10,921 bases of DNA from positions 1 to 10,921 of the forward strand of contig SHBC01000030.1 of assembly GCA_004213025.1 (NCBI GenBank), written 5' to 3'. The position numbers and the translations under genes are program-made. This DNA is from SAR116 cluster bacterium (GTDB taxonomy: Bacteria > Pseudomonadota > Alphaproteobacteria > Puniceispirillales > Puniceispirillaceae). The notes beneath the pieces were generated by a model. The model was not told the origin of the DNA and did no database searches. It was given only the letters and a program-made list of their open reading frames with translations. The first letter of the stretch is position 1, and each line of letters opens with the position of its first letter. Shown here piece after piece: positions 1 through 6,225 of this stretch.

Positions 1-1098
1 CCCGAGATCGGTCAGCCGCAGCGCCGCCGCCGACAGCCGCTGCTGCAACCCGCGTTCCAGCCCGGCGACAGCAAGGTCGACAGCCTGCGCGCGCCGCTCA
101 ACCATCTCCGCCGGGTTGAGAAGCCCCCGTTCGGCGGCGCGCAGCGCCTGTGTTGCCCGGTCAAGCCGCTGCGCGATGCCGCCACGGATACGCGCCTCGA
201 TCTCGGCGATGCGCGACAGCAGGTCGGCCCGCACCGGCACCGCCATCTCGGCGGCGGCGGTCGGCGTTGGTGCGCGCTGGTCGGCGGCAAAATCAATCAG
301 CGTGGTGTCGGTCTCATGGCCAATGGCCGAAATCAGCGGAATCCGGCAGTCCGCCACCGCCCGCACAACCTCTTCCTCATTGAAAGCCCACAGATCCTCC
401 AGCGAGCCGCCACCACGCGCCACAATCACCAGATCGGGCCGGGGCAGGTCGCCCCCCGCCGGCATCGAATCGAAGCCGCGAATGGCGCGCGCCACCTGCC
501 CGGCGGCGTCCGGCCCCTGGACAAGCGTTCCCCAGACCAGCACCCGCACCCCGAACCGGTCGGTCAGGCGGTGCAGGATATCGCGGATGACAGCGCCGGT
601 GGGGCTGGTGACAACACCGATCACCGCCGGCATGCGCGGGATGGGCTGTTTACGCCCAGCATCGAACAACCCCTCGGCAGCAAGCCGGCGGCGGCGTTCC
701 TCAAGCTGTTTCAGCATCGCGCCTTCGCCGGCCATTTCCATCGTCTGCACGACGATCTGGTATTTCGAGCGACCGCCATAGATTGTCAGCTTGCCGGTGA
801 CAATCACCTCAAGACCTTCCTCGGGCTGTATCGCCAGCGATCCGGCAACGGTCTTCCAGCAGACGCCGTCAAGCGTGTTCCGGTCATCCTTCAGGGTGAA
901 ATAGAGATGCCCGGAGGCGGCGCGTGTCGGACGCGATATTTCGGCCCTGATCCGCACGAAGTCGAACTGACTTTCCACCGTTGCCTTGAGTCTCTGCGCA
1001 AGCTCGGTAACGGTCAGGAAGGGCGGCGCGTTGGAACCGGACCCATCGGCAGCTTCGATCGTCGGGCCGGCGGGAAGGCCGGAACTGTCTTCTTGCAT
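1..1098 (-). CDS. xseA: Exodeoxyribonuclease VII large subunit, 3' end outside the window
   Basis: Catalytic large subunit of exonuclease VII, which with several XseB subunits degrades single-stranded DNA from both ends in repair and recombination. The window shows 366 residues from the start; family members are about 450 or longer, so the C-terminal part lies beyond the left edge. After a roughly 25-residue acidic, low-complexity leader, an OB-fold ssDNA-binding domain spans about residues 26-125 (begins FLTVTELAQRLK). The nuclease domain follows, with VIGVVTSPTGAVIRD (159-173), ARGGGSLEDLWAFNEEE (227-243) and IGHETDTTLIDFAADQRAPT (259-278). By family alignment the catalytic residues correspond to D173, R228, H261 and D264, all present. 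A coiled-coil-like, Arg/Ala-rich segment starts near 285. The ATG at 1098 is preceded by AAAGGGG at 1113-1107 with an 8-base gap, which fixes the start. It is divergent from purD. No xseB is visible. Identification is secure. Confidence 0.97.
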   Translation of the reverse strand, partial: MQEDSSGLPAGPTIEAADGSGSNAPPFLTVTELAQRLKATVESQFDFVRIRAEISRPTRAASGHLYFTLKDDRNTLDGVCWKTVAGSLAIQPEEGLEVIVTGKLTIYGGRSKYQIVVQTMEMAGEGAMLKQLEERRRRLAAEGLFDAGRKQPIPRMPAVIGVVTSPTGAVIRDILHRLTDRFGVRVLVWGTLVQGPDAAGQVARAIRGFDSMPAGGDLPRPDLVIVARGGGSLEDLWAFNEEEVVRAVADCRIPLISAIGHETDTTLIDFAADQRAPTPTAAAEMAVPVRADLLSRIAEIEARIRGGIAQRLDRATQALRAAERGLLNPAEMVERRAQAVDLAVAGLERGLQQRLSAAALRLTDLG

Positions 1099-1114
1099 GG
1101 GTCGGACCCCTTTC

Positions 1115-1142
1115 TTAGCGGTTCACTCTTATGCCATATTAT
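1115..1142 (+). promoter_or_regulatory. Possible purD promoter in the xseA-purD divergent gap
   Basis: The 91 bases between the divergent xseA and purD starts must hold promoters for both genes. On the plus strand a good -10-like TATTAT lies at 1137-1142, with a weak TTAGCG at 1115-1120 sixteen bases upstream. Transcription would begin near 1149 and give a leader of about 41 bases. The upstream element is poor, so this is a suggestion only. No convincing pair was found for xseA; TTGCCC at 1153-1148 with TAAGAG at 1131-1126 is the best minus-strand candidate and is weak. Confidence 0.3.
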
Positions 1143-1145
1143 GCG

Positions 1146-1167
1146 GCGGGCAAGCCACCCTGCCCGC
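1146..1167 (+). promoter_or_regulatory. Inverted repeat in the purD leader
   Basis: GCGGGCA (1146-1152) and TGCCCGC (1161-1167) form a perfect 7-bp stem with an 8-base loop, followed by only three T residues. It ends 8 bases before the purD Shine-Dalgarno sequence AGAAGGA (1176-1182). It could be a leader hairpin acting on purD expression, or an operator for a dimeric regulator serving both divergent genes. The T tract is too short for a confident intrinsic terminator. It does not resemble a purine riboswitch, which needs a three-way junction about 65-70 bases long. Confidence 0.45.
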
Positions 1168-1189
1168 TTTCCACCAGAAGGATTACCTG

Positions 1190-2449
1190 ATGAAAATACT
1201 TCTTATCGGCAGTGGCGGCCGCGAACATGCTCTGGCCTGGGCCATTGCCGGCTCTCCGCTGACCGACGAACTGATCATCGCCCCCGGAAGCGCCGCGATG
1301 GCATCGCTTGGCCGCTGTGTCGATGTCGGGGCGGAGGATCTTGACGGGCTGCTGGCCCTGGCCGGTGAGATCGCGCCCGACCTTGTCGTTGTCGGACCGG
1401 AAGCGCCGCTGGTCGCCGGCCTTGTCGACAGGCTGGCCGCCGCCGGTCACGCGGCGTTTGGACCAACCGCCGCGGCATCGCAGCTTGAAGGGTCGAAGGC
1501 GTTTGCCCGCGAGGCCTGCGAACGGTTCGGCATTCCGCAACCCGGATTTACCGTCTGCCGCGACATGGACAGCGCTGGTGCCGCGATCACCGCCGCCGGC
1601 GGGGCCTGTGTGGTAAAGGCCGATGGGCTGGCAGCCGGCAAGGGTGTGGTGGTGGCCGACACCGCTGACGAGGCCGCCGCCGCCGCCGCCGAGATGCTGG
1701 ATGGCCGCTTTGGTGATGCTGGCAAGACGCTGCTGATCGAAGAGCGGATTGCCGGGCCCGAAGCCTCGCTTTTTGCGCTGATCGATGGGCCGGACGCCCT
1801 GTTCATGGGAAGCGCGCAGGACCATAAGCGCGCCTTTGACGGTGACAGGGGTCCGAATACCGGCGGCATGGGGGCGGTATCGCCGGCACCGCGCCTGACC
1901 GAGGATTTGCAGGCGCAGGTGATGAGCGAGGTGGTAAAACCGCTTGCCGCCGGCATGGCCGCCGAGGGAACGCCCTATCGCGGCGTTCTCTATGTCGGGC
2001 TGATGCTGACCGACACAGGCCCGCAGGTGATCGAATTCAACTGCCGCCTTGGCGACCCTGAGGCACAGGTCATCCTGCCAAGGTTGCGCTCCGACATCGT
2101 GGCGGCGATGCTTGGCACCATCGAGGGCAGCCTTGGCCATCTCTCGCTTCGCTGGGATAGTGGCGCCGCCGTGACAGTGGTGATGGCAACGAGAGGCTAT
2201 CCCGGCGCCTATGAAAAAGGCAGCATCATTGGCGAGACCGAATCCGCCGCCGCCAGCGATGATGTGATCCTGTTCCATGCCGGCACTACCATCGATCCGG
2301 ACGGCACGGTGCGCGCCGCCGGCGGGCGCGTTCTGGCGGTAACCGGCCTTGGCGCGGATGTTGCCGCGGCCCGCACCGCCGCCTATGACGCTGTTACGGC
2401 CATCGACTGGCAGGGCGGCTTTTATCGCAGCGATATTGCTGGTGGGTGA
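1190..2449 (+). CDS. purD: Phosphoribosylamine-glycine ligase (GAR synthetase)
   Basis: Second step of de novo purine synthesis: joins 5-phosphoribosylamine and glycine using ATP to give glycinamide ribonucleotide, in the cytoplasm. The 419-residue product has the whole family architecture: N-terminal [14 protein letters not shown] (4-17), [10 protein letters not shown] (68-77), the ATP-grasp segment starting near LEGSKAFA (99-106) with [12 protein letters not shown] (142-153), [14 protein letters not shown] (221-234) and the metal-binding [13 protein letters not shown] (281-293), then the C-terminal barrel-like domain. The ATG at 1190 is preceded by AGAAGGA (1176-1182) with a 7-base gap. Longer in-frame versions starting further upstream would overlap xseA and are not needed. 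The C-terminus is odd: it ends YRSDIAGG, where relatives continue with a conserved DIGWRA-type tail. A one-base deletion near 2438 would explain this (see findings). It converges with tadA, 19 bases between the stops. Confidence 0.97.
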   Translation: MKILLIGSGGREHALAWAIAGSPLTDELIIAPGSAAMASLGRCVDVGAEDLDGLLALAGEIAPDLVVVGPEAPLVAGLVDRLAAAGHAAFGPTAAASQLEGSKAFAREACERFGIPQPGFTVCRDMDSAGAAITAAGGACVVKADGLAAGKGVVVADTADEAAAAAAEMLDGRFGDAGKTLLIEERIAGPEASLFALIDGPDALFMGSAQDHKRAFDGDRGPNTGGMGAVSPAPRLTEDLQAQVMSEVVKPLAAGMAAEGTPYRGVLYVGLMLTDTGPQVIEFNCRLGDPEAQVILPRLRSDIVAAMLGTIEGSLGHLSLRWDSGAAVTVVMATRGYPGAYEKGSIIGETESAAASDDVILFHAGTTIDPDGTVRAAGGRVLAVTGLGADVAAARTAAYDAVTAIDWQGGFYRSDIAGG

Positions 2450-2468
2450 TGTTGCTTTCTGAAAGCTG

Positions 2469-2930
2469 CTAGCGCCGCGCGGCAAAGAAGGCGCGGAGCA
2501 GCTCGGCCGCCTTCGTCTCGGACAGACCACCATAAACCTCAGGTCGATGGTGGCAGGCCGCGCTGTCAAAGAATCTGACACCGGATTCGACCGCCCCCGC
2601 CTTGGCATCATGGGCGGCGAAATAGAGCCGCCTGATCCGCGCATGCGAAATCGCGCCGGCGCACATCGTGCAGGGCTCCAGCGTCACCCACAGGTCACAC
2701 CCTTCCAGCCTTTCCCCACCGCGCGCCACCATCGCCATCTCCAGCGCCACAAGCTCGGCATGACGCAGCGCATTGGCCTCGCGCTTCATGCGGTTCTGCG
2801 CCACCGCGATGACAACGCCCGACGCGTCGGTCACGGCGGCGGCCACCGGCACCTCTCCAGCCTCGCCGGCGGCCTCGGCCTCAGCCAGAATCAGCGCCAT
2901 GATATCAGGGCGTTCGAGGGATCCGTTCAT
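2469..2930 (-). CDS. tadA: tRNA-specific adenosine deaminase TadA
   Basis: Converts the wobble adenosine 34 of tRNA-Arg(ACG) to inosine so that one tRNA reads several CGN codons; zinc-dependent and normally essential. The product is 153 residues, normal for the family. The cytidine/deoxycytidylate deaminase fold is complete: zinc ligand and proton-shuttle motif HAE at 57-59 and PCTMC at 86-90, so H57, C87 and C90 bind zinc and E59 is the catalytic glutamate. LEPCTMCAGAISHARIRRLY (84-103) and AVESGVRFF (113-121) are typical of TadA rather than of free-nucleoside deaminases. The ATG at 2930 has only a weak purine stretch (AGATCGGG) before it. A second ATG at 2900 would still keep both motifs but loses the N-terminal helix, so the longer form is preferred. 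Divergent from the RluB-type gene, convergent with purD. Confidence 0.96.
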   Translation of the reverse strand: MNGSLERPDIMALILAEAEAAGEAGEVPVAAAVTDASGVVIAVAQNRMKREANALRHAELVALEMAMVARGGERLEGCDLWVTLEPCTMCAGAISHARIRRLYFAAHDAKAGAVESGVRFFDSAACHHRPEVYGGLSETKAAELLRAFFAARR

Positions 2931-2959
2931 CCCGATCTTGTGACATAGCCACCGGTGAT

Positions 2960-2988
2960 TTGCAAAGCGCGGGAATTGCGCGTAACAC
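2960..2988 (+). promoter_or_regulatory. Possible promoter giving a leaderless rluB-rsmD transcript
   Basis: In the 65-base gap between tadA and the RluB-type gene, TTGCAA (2960-2965; 4 of 6 matches to the -35 consensus) and TAACAC (2983-2988; weak -10) stand exactly 17 bases apart. Transcription would then begin at about 2995-2996, at the ATG itself. That agrees with the lack of a purine-rich ribosome-binding sequence before this ATG. The -10 element is poor, so this is inference. The gap also holds the palindromes TTTGCAAA (2959-2966) and CACGTG (2986-2991). Confidence 0.25.
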
Positions 2989-2995
2989 GTGGCCC

Positions 2996-3883
2996 ATGGA
3001 TGACAAAGCCTCCTTCACCCTTGATGCGCCTACCGCGCCGGAGCGGATCGCCAAGCATATTGCGCGGGCCGGTATCTGTTCGCGCCGCGAGGCCGAGAAG
3101 CGAATCGAGGAAGGCCGGGTTACGGTCAATGGCGAGACGGTGACAGGACCGGCGCTGAATGTCAGCGCGTCCGACAGCATCACCGTCGACGGCAAACCGC
3201 TGCCGGCACGCCAGCCGGCGCGTCTGTGGCGCTATCACAAGCCGCGCGGCCTGATCGTCAGTGCCCGCGATGACAAGGGCCGTCAGACCATCTTCGACAC
3301 GCTTCCCGACACCATGCCAAGGGTGCTGACGGTTGGCAGGCTGGACCTTGATTCCGAAGGGCTGTTGCTGTTGACCAATGATGGCGGTCTGGCGCGCCAT
3401 CTGGAGCTTCCCAGCACCGGATGGAGCCGTAAATACAGGGTTCGCGTCCAGGGACAGGTGGACCCGGAAGCGCTGCCACGGCTTGCCGACGGCATCACCA
3501 TCGACGGCATCCGCTATGGCAAGGTGGCGGCGCAGCTTGACCGCCAGATGGCCAGCAATGCGTGGCTCAGCATCGCCATCCGCGAGGGCAAGAACCGCGA
3601 GGTGCGTAAGATCATGGAGCATCTCGGCCATCAGGTCAGCCGCCTGATCCGGGTATCCTACGGCCCCTTCCAGCTGGGCGACCTGCCATCCGGCGGGGTT
3701 GAACCGGTAAAGCCGCGGGTGCTTGCCGACCAGCTCGGCATCGCGCCCGGGGCACCGCAACAGGGCGGTGACGCGGCGCCAGCCGCCGCACGCCAGCAGA
3801 AGAAGCCATCACGAGGACCACGGAATGCGGATCATCGCCGGCCGCCATCGCGGCACAAAACTGGCCCAGCCCGCCGGCGCTGA
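2996..3883 (+). CDS. rluB: rRNA pseudouridine synthase, RluB/RsuA family
   Basis: Isomerises a specific uridine in rRNA to pseudouridine. By similarity the closest E. coli role is RluB (23S U2605); RluE/RluF/RsuA-like targets cannot be excluded without alignment. The product is 295 residues. An S4 RNA-binding domain spans about 16-62 (ERIAKHIARAGICSRREAEK). The catalytic domain spans about 78-230 with GRLDLDSEGLLLLTNDG (114-130), where D117 is the catalytic aspartate, and the conserved EGKNREVRKIMEHLGHQVSR (197-216). From about 250 a low-complexity tail rich in Ala, Gln, Pro and then Arg/Lys follows, likely disordered and RNA-binding. The chosen ATG lies just before the S4 domain; a TTG at 2960 in the same frame adds 12 residues and has no better ribosome-binding site. 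Its last 59 bases overlap rsmD in another frame, suggesting co-expression. Confidence 0.93.
   Translation: MDDKASFTLDAPTAPERIAKHIARAGICSRREAEKRIEEGRVTVNGETVTGPALNVSASDSITVDGKPLPARQPARLWRYHKPRGLIVSARDDKGRQTIFDTLPDTMPRVLTVGRLDLDSEGLLLLTNDGGLARHLELPSTGWSRKYRVRVQGQVDPEALPRLADGITIDGIRYGKVAAQLDRQMASNAWLSIAIREGKNREVRKIMEHLGHQVSRLIRVSYGPFQLGDLPSGGVEPVKPRVLADQLGIAPGAPQQGGDAAPAAARQQKKPSRGPRNADHRRPPSRHKTGPARRR
3813..3817 (+). promoter_or_regulatory. rsmD ribosome-binding site inside rluB
   Basis: GAGGA at 3813-3817 is followed by 7 bases and then the ATG at 3825. It decides the rsmD start: the same frame is open for 34 codons further upstream, but that extension has no family similarity, whereas MRIIAGRHRG is the typical RsmD beginning. 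Confidence 0.8.
3825..3883 (+). other. 59-base dual-frame overlap of rluB and rsmD
   Basis: The same bases encode the basic C-terminal tail of the pseudouridine synthase (last 19 codons and the stop, Arg/Pro/His-rich) and, in the +1 frame, the conserved first 19 codons of RsmD. The constrained reading is RsmD's; the tail composition of the upstream protein is probably a by-product of it. Confidence 0.85.
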
Positions 3884-4397
3884 CACACGGCCGACCGGCG
3901 ACCGGGTGCGCGAATCGCTCTTCAACATTCTTGAGGGCGGGCGCTTTGGCGACGTGCTGGCAGGCGCCGCCGTCATTGACGCCTTTGCCGGCACCGGCGC
4001 GCTGGGACTTGAGGCGCTGTCGCGCGGCTGCGATCACGCAAGCTTTATCGAACGCGACCGGGCCGCCCTGTCGGTCCTGCGCGCCAACATCACCCGCCTT
4101 GACCGCGAAGCCGATAGCCGGGTGATTGCCGGTGATGCGCTGTCACTTGCCAGCTGGCGGGGCCGGCCAGCCTCGCTGATGTTCGCCGACGCGCCCTATG
4201 GCAGCGGCGATGGTCTGGCAGCGGCATTGCGTCTTGCCGATATCGGCGCGCTTGCCGCCGGCGCGCTGATCATTCTGGAGACCGAAAAATCTGAACAGCC
4301 TGATCCCGAATTAATGGCAGCTGGCAGACTGTCGCCACTTGATGACCGCCGCTATGGCCGCGCAAGGCTGCATTTCCTGAAGGTGTCCGGCGCATAA
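3825..4397 (+). CDS. rsmD: 16S rRNA (guanine966-N2)-methyltransferase RsmD
   Basis: Methylates N2 of G966 in helix 31 of 16S rRNA using S-adenosylmethionine, acting on assembled or nearly assembled small subunits. The 190-residue product is of normal length. It begins MRIIAGRHRGTKL, followed by TRPTGDRVRESLFNIL (21-36), the family's N-terminal signature. The Rossmann-fold SAM-binding motif I is DAFAGTGALGLEALSRG (52-68), and an acidic residue for the ribose is present in FIERD (74-78). Motif IV, normally D/N-P-P-Y/F, reads DAPY (122-125), so the second position is Ala instead of Pro; D122, P124 and Y125 are kept. The start is set by GAGGA at 3813-3817. The first 59 bases overlap the 3' end of the pseudouridine synthase gene in the +1 frame, so the two rRNA-modification genes are probably translated from one message. 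The stop is 5 bases from the convergent mutL stop. Confidence 0.95.
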   Translation: MRIIAGRHRGTKLAQPAGADTRPTGDRVRESLFNILEGGRFGDVLAGAAVIDAFAGTGALGLEALSRGCDHASFIERDRAALSVLRANITRLDREADSRVIAGDALSLASWRGRPASLMFADAPYGSGDGLAAALRLADIGALAAGALIILETEKSEQPDPELMAAGRLSPLDDRRYGRARLHFLKVSGA

Positions 4398-4402
4398 GGC
4401 AG

Positions 4403-6220
4403 TCAGCGACGGCCAAACAATCTCTCGACATCGGCAAGTGACAGCCGGACCCATGTCGGCCGGCCATGATTGCACTGGCCGGAATTCGGTGTGGTCTCCA
4501 TCTCGCGGAGAAGTGCGTTCATCTCGGCGTCATTCAGCCGGCGGCCGGCCCGCACCGACCCGTGACAGGACACCGTCGCCAGCACATGCGCAATCTTGTC
4601 CTCCAGGACCTGGCTGCCGCCAAGCTCGACAAGCTCCTCGGCGATGTCGCGGACAAGCCGCGCCGCATCGGGGGTGCCGAGAAGCGCCGGAATGCCGCGG
4701 ACAAGAATGCTGCCCTCGCCAAAGCCTTCAATCTCCAGCCCCAGCCCGGTCAGGAACTCGGCCTCGTCGAGAAGCGCCTGACGCTGGTCTGGCGGCAGAT
4801 CGACAACCTCGGGGATCAGCAGCGCCTGCACCGTCACCCCGTCGGCGGCAAGCGCCGCCTTCATCCGTTCCATGACAAGCCGTTCATGCGCCGCATGCTG
4901 GTCGATGATGGTGATGCCATCACGCGTCTCGGCGACGATATAGGTCTTGTGAAGCTGCGCCCGCGCGGCCCCGAGAAGGGTGTCATCCAACCTGTCATCC
5001 AGCCTGTCATCAGACATGTCCGTTCCGGCCGCGGCCGGCGGCGCCGAAGGCGGCATGTCGCCGGCAAGTGACGATTGCGCGGGCGCCGTCAACGGGGCCT
5101 GCCAGTCCGCCATCGGCCCGGCATAACTTGCCGCCGGCGGTGCCGAAAAGCCGCTGCCGCCGCGTCCCGATCCGGTGAACAGGCGCGTTGCCGTGGCCGC
5201 GCCCTCGGCGGTGGTCTGCACGCCATGATCTCGCAGCTGCGCCGAAATCGCGCCAACCAGAAGCGATCGCACACCGGCGGCATCGCGGAATCGCACCTCG
5301 GATTTCGCCGGATGAACATTGACGTCGAGCGCCGCCGCCGGCAATTCCAGGAACAGCGCCGCCATCGGATAGCGCCCGCGCGGCAGTGTATCACCATATC
5401 CGGCGCGGACCGCGCCGAGCAGCGAGCGGTCCTGCACCGGCCGGCCATTCACGAACAGGTAGATCGCCGCCGGAGTTGGCCTGTTCATCGTCGGCAGACC
5501 GGCAAGCCCGCGAAGCGTCGCCTCATCGCGCCTCGCATCGATGGCCAGCGCCTCGCCGCCAAATGTCCGCCCCATGATGTCGGACAGGCGGCGCTGCCAT
5601 CCTGCCTCGCCAGCGGGTTGCGACGCCAGTTCCAGCAACTCCCGCCCGTCACTGGCCAGCCGGAACCCAACCTGCGGCCACGCCATGGCAAGACGCCGCA
5701 CGATATCGAGGCAACGCCCCTGCTCGGTCCGTTCAGTCTTCAGGAATTTCAGCCGCGCCGGTACCGCCTTGAACAGATGCCGCACCTCGACCACCGTGCC
5801 GCGATCAAGCGCGGCAGGCTGCGGCGGCACGACAGTGCCGGCATCGACGGTGATCTGCCAGGCATGAGGCTCATCGCCGGTGATCGAGGTGATGACAAGC
5901 TGCGATACCGCCCCGATCGAGGGCAAGGCCTCACCACGGAAGCCGAGAAAGCGAATATCATCAAGCCGGCTGTCGGGAAGTTTTGACGTGGCATGCCGGC
6001 GGATCGCCAGCGACAGGTCGGCCTGCGACATGCCATGCCCGTCATCGCTGACGATGATTTCATCGATCCCGCCGCGCAGCAGGGTGATGTCGATGCGGCC
6101 GGCACCGGCATCAAGCGCGTTTTCGACAAGTTCCTTGAGAGCGCTTGCCGGCCGTTCGACAACCTCCCCGGCCGCGATCTGGTCGACCAGCGTGTCGGGG
6201 AGTTGCCGGATTCCGGACAT
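4403..6220 (-). CDS. mutL: DNA mismatch repair protein MutL with endonuclease motifs
   Basis: Couples MutS mismatch recognition to strand incision in post-replicative repair. The product is 605 residues. The N-terminal GHKL ATPase has IAAGEVVERPASALKELVEN (15-34), SDDGHGM (58-64), ATSKL (77-81) and GFRGEAL (93-99), then a transducer domain with VNGRPV (257-262) and VNVHPAKSEVRF (300-311). A Pro/Ala/Gly-rich linker covers about 330-410. The C-terminal domain carries the full metal-dependent endonuclease set: DQHAAHERLVME (440-451, matching DQHA-x2-E-x4-E), SCHGSVRAG (551-559), CNHGRP (583-588) and terminal FGR (602-604). QALLIP (465-470) matches the known sliding-clamp-binding position. It is therefore predicted to nick DNA itself, unlike E. 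coli MutL, which relies on MutH. The start lies 5 bases after the lipoprotein stop with no strong Shine-Dalgarno, so translation is probably coupled. Last gene of the minus-strand run. Confidence 0.97.
   Translation of the reverse strand: MSGIRQLPDTLVDQIAAGEVVERPASALKELVENALDAGAGRIDITLLRGGIDEIIVSDDGHGMSQADLSLAIRRHATSKLPDSRLDDIRFLGFRGEALPSIGAVSQLVITSITGDEPHAWQITVDAGTVVPPQPAALDRGTVVEVRHLFKAVPARLKFLKTERTEQGRCLDIVRRLAMAWPQVGFRLASDGRELLELASQPAGEAGWQRRLSDIMGRTFGGEALAIDARRDEATLRGLAGLPTMNRPTPAAIYLFVNGRPVQDRSLLGAVRAGYGDTLPRGRYPMAALFLELPAAALDVNVHPAKSEVRFRDAAGVRSLLVGAISAQLRDHGVQTTAEGAATATRLFTGSGRGGSGFSAPPAASYAGPMADWQAPLTAPAQSSLAGDMPPSAPPAAAGTDMSDDRLDDRLDDTLLGAARAQLHKTYIVAETRDGITIIDQHAAHERLVMERMKAALAADGVTVQALLIPEVVDLPPDQRQALLDEAEFLTGLGLEIEGFGEGSILVRGIPALLGTPDAARLVRDIAEELVELGGSQVLEDKIAHVLATVSCHGSVRAGRRLNDAEMNALLREMETTPNSGQCNHGRPTWVRLSLADVERLFGRR
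4981..5016. repeat. Three-unit 12-bp tandem repeat in the mutL linker
   Basis: TGTCATCCAACC, TGTCATCCAGCC and TGTCATCAGACA follow each other at 4981, 4993 and 5005. In mutL they encode Asp-Asp-Arg-Leu units (residues about 404-413) at the end of the disordered linker. The unit is a multiple of three, so copy-number change would keep the frame. Confidence 0.8.
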
Positions 6221-6225
6221 GACCG

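Noticed and set aside
986..1189. In-frame upstream extension of purD by 68 codons
   Set aside because: It runs through the xseA start region and has no similarity to PurD, while the ATG at 1190 has a good ribosome-binding site and starts the conserved [14 protein letters not shown].
316..1344. Plus-strand open frames over xseA, including the 342-codon frame at 316-1344 and the one at 116-781
   Set aside because: Antisense to xseA, whose minus-strand reading shows all family motifs without a break.
2423..2466. Small palindromes at the purD-tadA convergent junction (TATCGC/GCGATA at 2423-2435 and GCTTTC/GAAAGC at 2454-2466) as a terminator
   Set aside because: Central spacers of one base cannot form proper loops, and no T run follows on either strand. 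The first lies in coding sequence.
1139..2644. 501-codon open frame on the minus strand opposite purD
   Set aside because: It is antisense to a securely identified purD and partly to the purD-tadA junction. Its product resembles no family and has the Arg/Gly/His-rich, low-complexity look of GC-rich antisense frames.
4246..4266. GCGCGC inverted repeat with a 9-base loop
   Set aside because: Lies inside rsmD in Ala-rich coding sequence where GC-rich repeats are expected by chance.
5075..5986. 303-codon plus-strand frame opposite mutL
   Set aside because: Arg-rich shadow of the mutL coding strand, with no domain signal.
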